Positions 26,417 through 36,451 are shown, numbered from the stretch's first letter. The stretch is 64,000 nucleotides of DNA from CAZQQN01 sp964595485 (GCA_964595485.1 CAZQQN010000007.1:1-64000), one strand, 5' to 3'. Translations and numbers: made by a program. Notes: generated by a model from the sequence alone, not told the origin.

Positions 26417-28237
26417 ATGAAACAAGGGAATCTAGGGGTTCAAACTGAGAATGTACTTCCGATTATCAAGCGTTTTCTCTACTCCGATCAGGAAATTTTC
26501 TTGAGGGAATTGGCATCGAATGCAGTAGATGCAACCCAAAAGATGCAAACAATCGCCAATAGCGGGGAATATGAAAAAGATCTCGGTGACCTTACCATTA
26601 AGGTTCAATTAGATTCTGAAAATGGCACATTGTCTATAATAGACCGTGGTATTGGTATGACCGAGGATGAGGTGGTGAAATATATCAATGAGATCGCTTT
26701 TTCCAGTGCCGGTGAATTCATGGAACAATTCCAGAATGAACAGGAAAAAGGGCAAATAATCGGGAAATTCGGACTTGGCTTTTATTCCGCTTTTATGGTA
26801 GCTGACCAGGTAGAGATTAATACTTTATCTTACCAAGAAGGGGCGCAACCAGTAAAATGGACGGGGACCGGCGAATCTACCTATCAAATTGACGAAGCCG
26901 AGAAGGAAGACCGGGGTACAGAAATTAAATTACATATTTCAGAAGATGCTAAGGAGTATCTGGAAAAAGAAAGAATCAAAAATCTCCTGAGTAAGTATTG
27001 CGGATTCATGCCGATTGATATTGAGTTCGATGGGGAGGTTATCAATGACACCAACCCCATTTGGCTTCAGAATCCATCGGAATTAACAGCCCAGAATTAC
27101 AAGGATTTTTACCAGAAACTTTATCCCGGTTCGCAGCCGCCTTTATTCTGGATCCACCTCAATGTGGATTACCCATTTAACCTTACCGGAATTCTTTATT
27201 TCCCAAAATTGACCTCTGGTTTGGAAGGTCAGCGCAATAAAATCCAACTTTACAGTAACCAGGTTTATGTGACGGATGCTGTAGATGATATTGTCCCTGA
27301 ATTCCTGACGCTTTTACATGGGGTAATGGATTCTCCGGATATCCCTTTGAATGTTTCAAGGAGCCACTTGCAGGCTGATAGCAATGTTAAGAAAATTAGT
27401 AATTACATTGTAAAAAAAGTGTCTGAAAAGCTGGAAAGCCTGTTTAATGAGGACCGTAAAGAATATGAAGACAAGTGGAATGACATTCACGTATTCCTCA
27501 AATATGGTTACTTAACTAACGATAAATTTAAGGAAAAGGCCAAGAACTTTATACTTTTGAGTAATGTGGATGGTAAACGATCAACCATTGAGGAATACAA
27601 AGAAAATATTAAAGACCTTCAAACGGATAAGGATGGTAAGCTGGTTTTCCTTTACACGACTGATAAAGAAAGTCAGCATACTTACATAGAAGCTGCTAAG
27701 AAACGGGAATATGATGTATTAGAGCTTGATCATCCAATAGATAGTCATTTTATCCAAACTTTAGAAGGAGAAGAGGAGAATATATCGATTAAGCGGGTTG
27801 ATTCCGATACCCTGGATAAATTGATCGATAAGGGTGAGCACACCGAATCAGCGCTTAGCGAAGATCAACAGAATCAGTTAAAGGAAGTGTACCAAAAAGT
27901 TATCAATGATGAACAGGCCAATGTGGAGGCTGAAGCCCTTTCACCGGATGATCCGCCCCTTGTGATCACGCAGGGCGAATTCGAGCGCCGGATGAAGGAA
28001 ATGTCCCAGCTGAGCGGGATGGATATGAGCCAGATGCCCACCAGCTTGAATGTGAAGATCAATACCAATCATTCCCTTGCCAATAAAATGTTGGTTGAGC
28101 CGGATGAAAATAATAAAGAACTTTTTGCCAAAGAGGCTTATGATCTGGCCCGCTTATCCCAGGGAACGTTGAAAGGTGAAGACCTGAGCGAATTTGTCAA
28201 CAGGACTTTGTCCCTCATGGATCAGCAAAAGCAGTAA
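26417..28237 (+). CDS. htpG: Molecular chaperone HtpG (Hsp90)
   Basis: Cytoplasmic Hsp90 ATPase that remodels client proteins. The 606 residues include the N-terminal ATP site: ELASNAVDATQKM, DRGIGMTEDEV, and GKFGLGFYSAFMVAD (lid). The middle domain has the catalytic-loop region NVSRSHLQAD. The C-terminal dimerisation domain carries the insertion rich in Met (MKEMSQLSGMDMSQMP) seen in Bacteroidota members. Monogenic, with inverted repeats upstream and a terminator downstream. Confidence 0.97.
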   Translation: MKQGNLGVQTENVLPIIKRFLYSDQEIFLRELASNAVDATQKMQTIANSGEYEKDLGDLTIKVQLDSENGTLSIIDRGIGMTEDEVVKYINEIAFSSAGEFMEQFQNEQEKGQIIGKFGLGFYSAFMVADQVEINTLSYQEGAQPVKWTGTGESTYQIDEAEKEDRGTEIKLHISEDAKEYLEKERIKNLLSKYCGFMPIDIEFDGEVINDTNPIWLQNPSELTAQNYKDFYQKLYPGSQPPLFWIHLNVDYPFNLTGILYFPKLTSGLEGQRNKIQLYSNQVYVTDAVDDIVPEFLTLLHGVMDSPDIPLNVSRSHLQADSNVKKISNYIVKKVSEKLESLFNEDRKEYEDKWNDIHVFLKYGYLTNDKFKEKAKNFILLSNVDGKRSTIEEYKENIKDLQTDKDGKLVFLYTTDKESQHTYIEAAKKREYDVLELDHPIDSHFIQTLEGEEENISIKRVDSDTLDKLIDKGEHTESALSEDQQNQLKEVYQKVINDEQANVEAEALSPDDPPLVITQGEFERRMKEMSQLSGMDMSQMPTSLNVKINTNHSLANKMLVEPDENNKELFAKEAYDLARLSQGTLKGEDLSEFVNRTLSLMDQQKQ

Positions 28238-28292
28238 CGTTTTGAGAAATTCTGCGTAGCTTCCAAGCAAATTGGCTTAATGCCAGAAAGTT

Positions 28293-28324
28293 AAAACCCG
28301 GTTATCCAATAACCGGGTTTTTTA
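28293..28324 (+). terminator. Intrinsic terminator after htpG
   Basis: Stem AAACCCGGTTAT / ATAACCGGGTTT with a short loop, followed by a T-run. It begins 56 nt after the htpG stop. Confidence 0.9.
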
Positions 28325-28420
28325 ATTTCAAAAGATTTCTGAATCATTGTTTTAGCTCGTTTTAATCAATAAATTTGACTGGTAGTTTAAAGCCTAAGGA
28401 ATCATGAAACTCGTTTTGCT

Positions 28421-29578
28421 ATGACCAATACCCAAAGTTCTTTCTCCAGTAAGTTACCAGGTATTAAAAAGAGTATTTTTTCAGAGATGTCTGCGCTGGC
28501 TAATGAGCACCAGGCCATCAATCTTTCTCAGGGTTTTCCGGATTTTAATTGCCCCGATGAATTAATAGACCGTGTAACGCATTACATGAAAGAGGGCTAT
28601 AATCAATACCCGCCGATGCCTGGTGTATACTCTTTAAAGGAAAAGATCGCTGAAAAAGTGAAAGCGCTGTACGGTACTGAATATGACCCGGACAAGGAGA
28701 TTACTATCACAGCTGGTGCTACACAGGGGCTACATTGCGCTATATCTACCCTTGTGCGGGAACATGATGAGGTGATCATCATTGAACCGGCTTATGATGC
28801 CTATTTGCCTTCTATTCTACTGAATAAGGGTACACCTAAATACCTTCAGCTTGATCCGCCTGATTTCAAGATAAACTGGGACCAGGTTAAGAAACTGATC
28901 ACGTACCGTACGCGGGCTATCCTTATTAATACACCGCACAACCCATCTGGTATGGTGATGGGTAAAAATGACATGGAGCAACTGGAAAAAATCGCTGCTA
29001 ACTATGACATTTTTATCATAAGCGATGAGGTTTATGAACACATGGTTTTTGATGGGAATGAGCACCAAAGTATCTGCCGGTATCCTAACATTAGGCAAAA
29101 TGCCTTTGGCGTTTTTTCCTTTGGTAAGACTTATCACACAACAGGCTGGAAAATCGGGTATGTTTTGGCTCCGGAGCATTTGACCCAAGAATTCCGGAAG
29201 GTTTTTCAATATGTTATGTTTGGTGTTTCCACCCCCATGCAGTATGCCTATGCAGATTACCTGGAGTACAAAGATCATTACCTGGATCTAAATGATTTTT
29301 ACCAGGCAAAACGTGACTACTTCAGGGAATTGATTAAAGACTCCCGTTTTAAAATACTCCCCGCTGATGGAACATATTTCCAATGTGTTGATTTTAGCCA
29401 TATTTCTGATGAGAGCGATGTGGATTTTTGCAAGCGCTTAATAACTGAATATGGTGTTGCAGCAGTTCCCTTATCTGTTTTTTACCATGAGGGCATTGAT
29501 AATCAAATCATCCGGTTCTGCTTTGCTAAACAGGAATCAACCCTCAAAAAAGCAGGAGATATTTTATGCAAGATCTAA
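28421..29578 (+). CDS. Methionine/kynurenine-type aminotransferase (YbdL-like)
   Basis: A 385-residue fold-type I PLP aminotransferase. Motifs: NLSQGFPDFNCP near 34, AGATQGLH, NTPHNPSG near 170, ISDEVYEHMVFDG, the PLP lysine in SFGKTYHTTGWKIGY (Lys236), and IIRFCFAK with the substrate-carboxylate arginine near the end. The FPDFxCP and YxxMPG features place it with YbdL-like methionine (glutamine-dependent) aminotransferases. The next gene overlaps it by 13 nt and encodes an omega-amidase, which removes the oxo-acid by-product of glutamine transamination. Together they form a transamination plus repair pair. Confidence 0.9.
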   Translation: MTNTQSSFSSKLPGIKKSIFSEMSALANEHQAINLSQGFPDFNCPDELIDRVTHYMKEGYNQYPPMPGVYSLKEKIAEKVKALYGTEYDPDKEITITAGATQGLHCAISTLVREHDEVIIIEPAYDAYLPSILLNKGTPKYLQLDPPDFKINWDQVKKLITYRTRAILINTPHNPSGMVMGKNDMEQLEKIAANYDIFIISDEVYEHMVFDGNEHQSICRYPNIRQNAFGVFSFGKTYHTTGWKIGYVLAPEHLTQEFRKVFQYVMFGVSTPMQYAYADYLEYKDHYLDLNDFYQAKRDYFRELIKDSRFKILPADGTYFQCVDFSHISDESDVDFCKRLITEYGVAAVPLSVFYHEGIDNQIIRFCFAKQESTLKKAGDILCKI

Positions 29579-30336
29579 ATGTTTCATTGGTACAACCTGA
29601 TATAGCATGGGAAAATAAAAGTGCTAACCTTGAAAAGTATGACAACCTTCTGAAGGAGGTCATAAACCCTGATGTTGTTGTTCTCCCGGAAATGTTCAAT
29701 ACAGGATTTTCTATGAAAGCACCCGACCTGGCAGAATCAATGGATGGCCAATCAATAGAGTGGCTGGCAGAAAAAGCCAAAAGATTACAGTCCGTTGTTA
29801 TGGGGAGTCTCATTATAGAAGAGAGAGGAAACTATTATAACCGTTTAGTTTGGATGCAACCGGATGGACAAAGGCATACCTACGATAAGCGCCACCTATT
29901 TTCCATGACCGAAGAACCCAAATATTTTACCCCCGGCAAAGCTAAATTAATTGTTGAATGGAAAGGGTGGAAAATATGCCCCATGGTTTGCTTTGATCTT
30001 CGTTTTCCCGTTTGGATCAGGAACGCTGAGGAATATGATTGTTTCATTGTGAACGCCAACTGGCCTGAAAGGCGAAGTAATCATTGGCGAACATTCCTGC
30101 AGTCAAGAGCTATAGAAAACCAGGTATATTGCATTGGCGTTAACCGTGTAGGAAAAGATGGCAATGAAGTTTACTTCTGTGGCGATTCAATGGTTGTTGA
30201 CCCATTAGGAGAACCGAGGGTTCATACAAAACACAGCGAGCAGGTGCTGAATTATACGCTTGATTACGAAGAAATAAGAAAAATCAGGCGCTACATGCCT
30301 TTTTTAAAAGAGCGAGACCAGTTCAATCTTTTGTAA
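29566..30336 (+). CDS. Omega-amidase, nitrilase superfamily (YafV/Nit2-like)
   Basis: A 256-residue nitrilase-superfamily amidase with the Glu-Lys-Cys triad: Glu42 in LPEMFNTGF, Lys108 in YDKRHLF, Cys142 in VCFDLRFP. The motif FSMTEEPKYFTPG is typical of YafV. The likely substrates are 2-oxoglutaramate or 2-oxosuccinamate formed by the partner aminotransferase, whose gene it overlaps, which suggests coupled translation. It ends 9 nt before a convergent gene with no clear terminator between. Confidence 0.92.
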   Translation: MQDLNVSLVQPDIAWENKSANLEKYDNLLKEVINPDVVVLPEMFNTGFSMKAPDLAESMDGQSIEWLAEKAKRLQSVVMGSLIIEERGNYYNRLVWMQPDGQRHTYDKRHLFSMTEEPKYFTPGKAKLIVEWKGWKICPMVCFDLRFPVWIRNAEEYDCFIVNANWPERRSNHWRTFLQSRAIENQVYCIGVNRVGKDGNEVYFCGDSMVVDPLGEPRVHTKHSEQVLNYTLDYEEIRKIRRYMPFLKERDQFNLL

Positions 30337-30345
30337 TTTCAGCTA

Positions 30346-31245
30346 TTAATCGAGCCACTTTTCTTTTTCTTCTGGGTGGTTATTTAAATACGTTTCGGTT
30401 TTATTGATTTTTTTCTCCAGGCTTTTTACAAATGTACTCCTGGGATATTTGTCCTTATAATCTCTTAATAGTTTTTTGAAAAAATCCAGGTCCCTGAAGA
30501 GTTGAATTCTAACGGCTATTATGGGAGCTGCGATTGATTTGTCGTCCCAGGCTTTTTTAACAATTGATTTCAAAGCCTTGAACTTCTGTTTTTTTGTTCG
30601 CTTATTCAGTTTATTCAGCTTTTCCCGGAGTTTTCTGCGTTTCTGGGTATTTTCTTCGTTATCAATAGCCTTCTTGAGTGAGTCATCCATTTTATTGAAC
30701 TTCTCAAGTTTTTTGTAAAGCGTTTTCAGGTACCGGGTATCTTTAGCCCCGTCACCCTCTACCGTGTAATCACCTATGTTATCTATGTCAGTTTCTACGT
30801 GAAGAACACCCCCGGTTAATACAACATGAAAGGATTGACTTGGGAGACGGACTTGGTAAAGGCCTGGACGAGGTATTTTACCACCAAACCGAAAGCGGCC
30901 CTGTTGATTAACAACGCTGGTAGCCACAGGATTTACATCCGCGCCAATTCCCAGTTTATCCAGAATAACCTCGGAATCACCACCCCCTTCAATGACTCCC
31001 TGCAAAATAAAGTTTAGACTATCACCGCTTTTACCTGGGGTTTCACTCTTAGCTTTCTCAATGAGTTGGGTTTCATTTTCACTGGATTTTATATCCGTTT
31101 CTTGATTACTTGATTGTTTTGCCTCTTTGTTGCTATTGGATTTCACCTCATCATTGCTATTTCCTGAATTGGTTTTTTGTTTATCCTGGCACATTACCAT
31201 AACCGGCAATAGCAAAAGGGATACATAGAAGGCTGTTTTTCGCAT
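30346..31245 (-). CDS. DUF4369-type protein without thioredoxin domain
   Basis: A 299-residue secreted protein. Signal MRKTAFYVSLLLLPVMVMC may be a lipoprotein signal (cysteine at 19). Residues 20-75 are Asn/Ser/Glu-rich. From about 78, FILQGVIEGGGDSEVILDKL begins a DUF4369-like beta domain (GRFRFGGKIPRPGLYQVRL), followed by a lysine-rich helical segment. In many Bacteroidota this N-terminal half precedes a TlpA/thioredoxin domain; here the protein stops before any CxxC motif. It starts 2 nt after gatB ends and is in the alaS-gatB direction. Confidence 0.72.
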   Translation of the reverse strand: MRKTAFYVSLLLLPVMVMCQDKQKTNSGNSNDEVKSNSNKEAKQSSNQETDIKSSENETQLIEKAKSETPGKSGDSLNFILQGVIEGGGDSEVILDKLGIGADVNPVATSVVNQQGRFRFGGKIPRPGLYQVRLPSQSFHVVLTGGVLHVETDIDNIGDYTVEGDGAKDTRYLKTLYKKLEKFNKMDDSLKKAIDNEENTQKRRKLREKLNKLNKRTKKQKFKALKSIVKKAWDDKSIAAPIIAVRIQLFRDLDFFKKLLRDYKDKYPRSTFVKSLEKKINKTETYLNNHPEEKEKWLD

Positions 31246-31247
31246 AA

Positions 31248-32711
31248 CTAAACATTTGTTTTTGACAATTCTTCTTCGAGCATATTATTCACTTTTTTAG
31301 GCTCAGCTTTACCTTGCGATTTTTTCATGATTTGACCCACAAAAAAGCCAATAAGCCCGGTTTTACCATTCTGGTACTCTTCCACTTTTTGGGGATTGTT
31401 CTGAATGACCTCATTTACAAGCCCTTTCAAGAAATCGTCATCGCTTACTTGTATCAAATTAAGCTCATTAGCAAGGGTTTCCGGATCCTTTCCTGGTTGT
31501 TTGATCTGTTCATCGAACAACGTATTGGAAGCCATGGAAAAATTGAGCTTATCTTCCTGGATCATTCCTATAATTTTGGCAATTTGTTCAGGGGTTAGCG
31601 GGAAATCTTCCATATGGACAGCGTTCTCATTTAAATAAGAACGAATTGGCCCAATCATCCAATTGGTAGCGGCTTTATAGTCATCGCAATGTTTAAGTAT
31701 GGCTTCAAAGTACTCTGAAAAAGCTTTTTCAGAAGCCAGTAAGTTGGCATCATAAGGCTTTAAGCCGAAATTTTCCCGGTATTTGTGCTCTCTTTCTCTG
31801 GGTAATTCGGGAAGTTGGCTTTTGAGTTCATCCAGGTCACTCTGCGTTAAAACAAACGGGGGTATGTCAGGATCCGGGAAGTAACGGTAATCTTCAGCCA
31901 TTTCCTTGGTCCTCATTTCGAATGTTTTATTGTTCACCGGATCATAGCCCAGCGTAGCATGTTGAACTGCTTTTCCCTCCTCAATCATATCAACCTGTCT
32001 TTTAAATTCATAGTCCAAAGCTTTCTGAACATTACGAAAGCTATTAAGATTTTTAATCTCGACTTTGGTACCAAAGGCTGACGCATCGTTTTTCATGACA
32101 GAAATATTAACGTCACAACGGAGACTACCTTCTTCCATATTACCGTCACAGATTCCTAAATAACGTACTATTTTACGGATCTCTACGAGATAATGATAAG
32201 CTTCAAGCGGGTAATTGATGTCAGGCTTACTCACTGTTTCTATGAGTGGTACACCAGCCCGGTTCAAGTCTACCAGTGAATAAAATGGGTCTAAATCGTG
32301 AATGCTTTTACCGGAATCTTCTTCCAAAATGATCTTTTCAATACCTACGTTTTTATCATTCCCTTCAATATCGGGTATGGTTAAGTAACCATCTGTACAC
32401 AAAGGTGTTGTGTACTGGGTAATTTGGTATCCTTTGGGTAAGTCCGGGTAAAAGTAATTCTTGCGGGCAAAATGGGTTTCCTTATTGATGTCCGAATTAG
32501 TCGCCAAACCCATTTTAAGTGCATAATGCAATGCCCCTTTATTTGGCTTAGGCAATGTGCCGGGATGACCAAGGGAAACAGGACTAACCTGGGTATTGGG
32601 TTCGCTACCGTATTCGTATGGGTCTTCTGAAAATTGCTTGCTGTTAGTCAAAAGCTGGGCGTGAACCTCTAATCCAATGACCGCTTTGTATTCATTATAG
32701 GGTGACTCCAT
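31248..32711 (-). CDS. gatB: Aspartyl/glutamyl-tRNA amidotransferase subunit B
   Basis: Subunit of GatCAB, which converts Glu-tRNA(Gln) and/or Asp-tRNA(Asn) to the amide. The 487 residues start with the family motif EYKAVIGLEVHAQLLT and contain HPGTLPKPN, RKNYFYPDLPKGYQITQY, LEEDSGKSIHD, DLNRAGVPLIETVSKPD and MEEGSLRCDVNIS. The C-terminal YqeY-like tail with KTGLIGFFVGQIMKKSQGKA is complete. It follows alaS after 39 nt. GatA and GatC are not in this window. Confidence 0.96.
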   Translation of the reverse strand: MESPYNEYKAVIGLEVHAQLLTNSKQFSEDPYEYGSEPNTQVSPVSLGHPGTLPKPNKGALHYALKMGLATNSDINKETHFARKNYFYPDLPKGYQITQYTTPLCTDGYLTIPDIEGNDKNVGIEKIILEEDSGKSIHDLDPFYSLVDLNRAGVPLIETVSKPDINYPLEAYHYLVEIRKIVRYLGICDGNMEEGSLRCDVNISVMKNDASAFGTKVEIKNLNSFRNVQKALDYEFKRQVDMIEEGKAVQHATLGYDPVNNKTFEMRTKEMAEDYRYFPDPDIPPFVLTQSDLDELKSQLPELPREREHKYRENFGLKPYDANLLASEKAFSEYFEAILKHCDDYKAATNWMIGPIRSYLNENAVHMEDFPLTPEQIAKIIGMIQEDKLNFSMASNTLFDEQIKQPGKDPETLANELNLIQVSDDDFLKGLVNEVIQNNPQKVEEYQNGKTGLIGFFVGQIMKKSQGKAEPKKVNNMLEEELSKTNV

Positions 32712-32750
32712 AATGTTTTGGCTTAAAAATTTTTGAATGCTATTGCCAAC

Positions 32751-35384
32751 TTAACTAAGATGACTTTTTATTAATTCCTTACCTTTCTTTAAAGCCTGGC
32801 TAATTTTAGCCGGGTTTTTACCTCCCGCTGTAGCAAAGAAATCTTTGCCGCCACCGCCACCATCGATTTCGGCAGCTATATCATTGATAATATTGCCGGC
32901 TCTGAGGTTATAAGGGCCAATCAGCGGCTCTGGTATGACTAACCAAATGCTGGCTTTTTCCTCAAAAGCAGCCCCTAAGAGGATAATCGCTTCTGGTTTA
33001 TTGTTTTTAAGGTCAAAAGCTAAATCCTTACCGGCTTGGGGAGAGTCAATCTTGATCTCATCTGCAATTAAATCAACCTGACCATCTTTAAGTTTCTCTG
33101 GTTGTTTTAAAAGGTTGTCCCTTATAGCTTTCACTTTTTCTTGCTGATAAGCTTCTATTTGTTTCTCCAGCTTTTTATTGGTTTCTATAAGGTCTTTGAT
33201 GGATCTAACCGGGTTATTGGGATTTTTCAGGACACTTTGTACTTCATCAAGTGTATCAATTTGTTCATTGACATACTTTTCAGCTTCCGCGCCGGTTACA
33301 GCTTCTATTCTTCGAATGCCGGCAGCTACGGAAGTTTCCTGGGTAATCTTGAATAAGCCAATACTGCCTGTGGATTCTACGTGCGTACCGCCACACAGTT
33401 CTTTTGAGTAACTGTTATCAAAAGTTATTATCCTTACATAATCCCCGTACTTTTCACCAAATAAAGCCGTTGCCCCTTTGTTCATAGCTTGTTGGATGGG
33501 TATGCTCCGTTCTTCCTCCCTTGGTATATTCTCACGGATCTTTTGGTTAACCCGCCTTTCTATATCCCTGATGTCTTGGTTAGATAGCTTGGTGAAGTGG
33601 GAAAAGTCAAATCTTAAATACTCAGCATTGACCAAGGAACCCTTTTGGTCTACATGGCTACCCAGTAGTTCTTTCAGGGCGGCATGCATCAAATGAGTAG
33701 CGGTGTGGTTCCTTGCAGTGAGTTCACGTTTTATGCGATCTACCTCTGCCGCAAAATCGGATTCAAGATCATTGGGAAGCTTGTCAGTAATATGGATGAT
33801 GAGGTTATTTTCTTTCTGGGTATCTTTTACCTGAATCGTTTCCTGATCATTGTAAATTTGGCCGGTATCGCCAACCTGGCCGCCGCTCTCAGCATAAAAC
33901 GGTGTTTGATCAAGTACGATTTGGTAATTCACCTGTTTCTTTGTCTCAACTTTTCTGTAGCGCAGGATTTTGACTTGTGTTTTCAAATGGTCATATCCAA
34001 TGAAGGTAGACTTTTCTCCTTCACGCAAGATCTGCCAATCACTTGTTGTTACTTGCGAGGCTTTCTTAGAACGGGCTTTCTGAGCTTCAAGCCCTTTCTG
34101 AAATCCTTTTTCATCAACCGTTAAGCCATGCTCATTAGCCATTAACCGGGTTAAGTCAAGCGGAAAACCGTAAGTGTCATACAATTCAAAAGCAAAATCT
34201 CCCGGAATGGTATCTGCATCAAGGATTTTGACCTTCTGTTCAAATAGCTTGGTCCCAACAGATAGGGTACGTAGGAAGGATTGTTCTTCTTCCTGTATGA
34301 CCTCGCTTATAAAATCTTTTTGCTCTTTGACTTCCGGGAAAATATCACCAAACTGGTTGGCCAATACTTCTACCATTTCATGCATGAATGGAGAATTGGC
34401 TCCCAGGTACTGAAAGCCATACCGAACACCCCTTCTGAGAATACGCCGGATAACGTAACCAGCACCTGTATTAGAAGGCAATTGTCCATCCCCGATTGCG
34501 AAGGTAATAGCCCTGCTGTGATCTGCTACAACCCGAAGAGCAATATCTGTTTCCTCAGATTCACCGTATTGGATTTTGTATTTATCTGAGATGTATTGAA
34601 TGAGTGGCTGAAAAATATCTGTATCGTAGTTGGAGTCCTTATTCTGAAGCACGGCTGTGAGTCTCTCCAAACCCATACCGGTATCGATATGCTTTTTGGG
34701 AAGTGCTTCTAAGGTGCCATCCTGGTACCGGTTGAACTCTATAAAAACCAGGTTCCATAATTCAATTACTTCCGGATGATCTTGGTTGACCAGGTTTTTT
34801 GCGTCTTCTTGCTCCCTCTCAGCCTTAGCCCTGAAGTCGTAGTGGATTTCAGAACTTGGGCCGCAAGGGCCAACTTCCCCCATTTCCCAGAAATTTTCTT
34901 CCTTCCCGTATTTTAGAATGCGATCTTCGGGAACTAAGGTCTGCCATATTTTATAGGCTTCTGTATCCTCAGATAAGTTTTGTTGATCATCTCCCTCAAA
35001 TATTGTTACGTAAAGCCTTTCAGGCTCAAGGCCATATTCATTGGTTAAGAGATCCCAGGCATATTCAATGGCTTTTTGCTTGAAATAATCACCGAATGAC
35101 CAATTGCCTAACATTTCAAACATCGTGTGATGATAGGTGTCGTGCCCTACTTGCTCAAGGTCATTGTGCTTTCCGGAAACCCTGAGGCATTTTTGCGTAT
35201 CAATCACCCGCGGGTATGCAGGTTCCTCATTTTCGAGGAAAATATCCTTGAATTGATTCATGCCGGCATTAGTGAACATCAAGCTTGGATCATCCTTAAC
35301 AACAATCGGAGCAGAGGGAACAATTTTATGATCCCTGGCTTGAAAATAATCAAAAAACTTTTGCCGGATTTCCGATACTTGCAT
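32751..35384 (-). CDS. alaS: Alanyl-tRNA synthetase
   Basis: Charges tRNA(Ala). The 877 residues show the class II core (SEIRQKFFDYFQARDH at the start, LMFTNAGMNQFKDIFL, TYHHTMFEMLGNWSFGDYF), the editing domain with HTATHLMHAAL (zinc ligands, about residue 560) and CGGTH near 660, and the C-terminal C-Ala/DHHA1 part with GGGGGKDFFATAGG. All key residues are present. It heads a likely alaS-gatB-DUF4369 transcript. Confidence 0.97.
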   Translation of the reverse strand: MQVSEIRQKFFDYFQARDHKIVPSAPIVVKDDPSLMFTNAGMNQFKDIFLENEEPAYPRVIDTQKCLRVSGKHNDLEQVGHDTYHHTMFEMLGNWSFGDYFKQKAIEYAWDLLTNEYGLEPERLYVTIFEGDDQQNLSEDTEAYKIWQTLVPEDRILKYGKEENFWEMGEVGPCGPSSEIHYDFRAKAEREQEDAKNLVNQDHPEVIELWNLVFIEFNRYQDGTLEALPKKHIDTGMGLERLTAVLQNKDSNYDTDIFQPLIQYISDKYKIQYGESEETDIALRVVADHSRAITFAIGDGQLPSNTGAGYVIRRILRRGVRYGFQYLGANSPFMHEMVEVLANQFGDIFPEVKEQKDFISEVIQEEEQSFLRTLSVGTKLFEQKVKILDADTIPGDFAFELYDTYGFPLDLTRLMANEHGLTVDEKGFQKGLEAQKARSKKASQVTTSDWQILREGEKSTFIGYDHLKTQVKILRYRKVETKKQVNYQIVLDQTPFYAESGGQVGDTGQIYNDQETIQVKDTQKENNLIIHITDKLPNDLESDFAAEVDRIKRELTARNHTATHLMHAALKELLGSHVDQKGSLVNAEYLRFDFSHFTKLSNQDIRDIERRVNQKIRENIPREEERSIPIQQAMNKGATALFGEKYGDYVRIITFDNSYSKELCGGTHVESTGSIGLFKITQETSVAAGIRRIEAVTGAEAEKYVNEQIDTLDEVQSVLKNPNNPVRSIKDLIETNKKLEKQIEAYQQEKVKAIRDNLLKQPEKLKDGQVDLIADEIKIDSPQAGKDLAFDLKNNKPEAIILLGAAFEEKASIWLVIPEPLIGPYNLRAGNIINDIAAEIDGGGGGKDFFATAGGKNPAKISQALKKGKELIKSHLS

Positions 35385-35554
35385 ACGGGTTCTTGTGTTT
35401 TTTTAAGCTAACAAATTTCAACAAAAATTTTGGTTTCACCGGATATTCAAAAGTGTTTAGCCATTAAGCTGTACTTCCTGCATAAAATGCCAGGATCCAA
35501 TCCAAACTTGAATTAACCGTATTTATAAAATGATTAAAAAGATCGGTTATTTGT

Positions 35555-36451
35555 TTAAGACCTTGGGTGAAAATCCTCAATGACAGACTTGAGATAACTT
35601 TGATCAAGATGCGTATAAATTTCAGTAGTGGTGATGGACTCATGCCCCAACATTTCCTGAACTGCCCTTAAATCAGCGCCTCCTTCTACCAAATGGGTGG
35701 CAAAAGAATGCCTTAAGGTATGAGGACTTACTTGCTTTTCAATTCCAGCATTTTTAGCAGAATTTTTGACAATATTGAAAATCATAACCCGGGTTAAGCT
35801 TTTCCCTCTTCTATTCAGAAATAAGGTGTCTTCGAACCCTCTTTCGATTACTTGTTGGCTACGGACTTCCTTAATGTAGATCGCCATTTGGTTAGCAGCT
35901 GATTCACTAAGGGGTACTATCCTTTCTTTATTTCCCTTTCCTATGACAACAATGTACCCCTCCCTGAACCGTATATTAGAGATTTGCAGTGATATGAGTT
36001 CTGATACGCGGACACCGCAACTGTATAGCACTTCTATTATGGTCAGGTCTCTTTCTCCCTGTGGATGAGTGCGGTCTATGGATTTAAGGATTTGCTCCAC
36101 TTCCTCAACCTCTAGAACATCTGGTAAATACTGGCCTATTTTGGGCATGCTAATATCCTCAGTGGGCATGTAACTCAGGATATTTTCTTCATACAAATAA
36201 TGGAAAAATTGCTTTAGGCTGGAGATAAGGCGAGCTTGGGTTTTCTCACTCAAACCCATTTGATTGATGTACTGAATGTATTCTCTTATAATGTCCGGGC
36301 TTACGGTGGTTATAGTAACCTCGCGGTCTGTCATTTGCAGATAATCAGTGAATTTCCGGATATCCCTGAGGTAGTTTTCCTGCGAATGAACGGAAAGGCC
36401 TTTCTCTAATCGCAAATAAGTTTCAAAACCTTTAAGGTAGGTATCCCACAT
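35555..36451 (-). CDS. xerD: Tyrosine recombinase XerD
   Basis: Site-specific recombinase that resolves chromosome dimers at dif. The 298 residues contain an N-terminal SAM-like binding domain (FETYLRLEKGLSVHSQENYL) and the catalytic domain with Arg148 (SCGVRVSEL), Lys172 (GKGNKERIVP), His244 and Arg247 (SPHTLRHSFATHL), His270 (MLGHESI) and Tyr279 (TEIYTHL). Full length with all catalytic residues, and located among housekeeping genes without a neighbouring integrase or att-like repeat, so it is the chromosomal Xer protein rather than a mobile element gene. Confidence 0.93.
   Translation of the reverse strand: MWDTYLKGFETYLRLEKGLSVHSQENYLRDIRKFTDYLQMTDREVTITTVSPDIIREYIQYINQMGLSEKTQARLISSLKQFFHYLYEENILSYMPTEDISMPKIGQYLPDVLEVEEVEQILKSIDRTHPQGERDLTIIEVLYSCGVRVSELISLQISNIRFREGYIVVIGKGNKERIVPLSESAANQMAIYIKEVRSQQVIERGFEDTLFLNRRGKSLTRVMIFNIVKNSAKNAGIEKQVSPHTLRHSFATHLVEGGADLRAVQEMLGHESITTTEIYTHLDQSYLKSVIEDFHPRS

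Noticed and set aside
28817..29278. 153-codon open frame on the minus strand
   Set aside because: Lies fully inside the aminotransferase gene, antisense; no recognisable motif and the plus-strand gene is certain.
33684..34124. 146-codon open frame on the plus strand
   Set aside because: Antisense inside alaS, which is complete with all motifs.
35555..36451. Tyrosine recombinase as a sign of an integrated element
   Set aside because: It has the full XerD pattern and lies among core genes; no att-like repeats, phage genes or composition change nearby.
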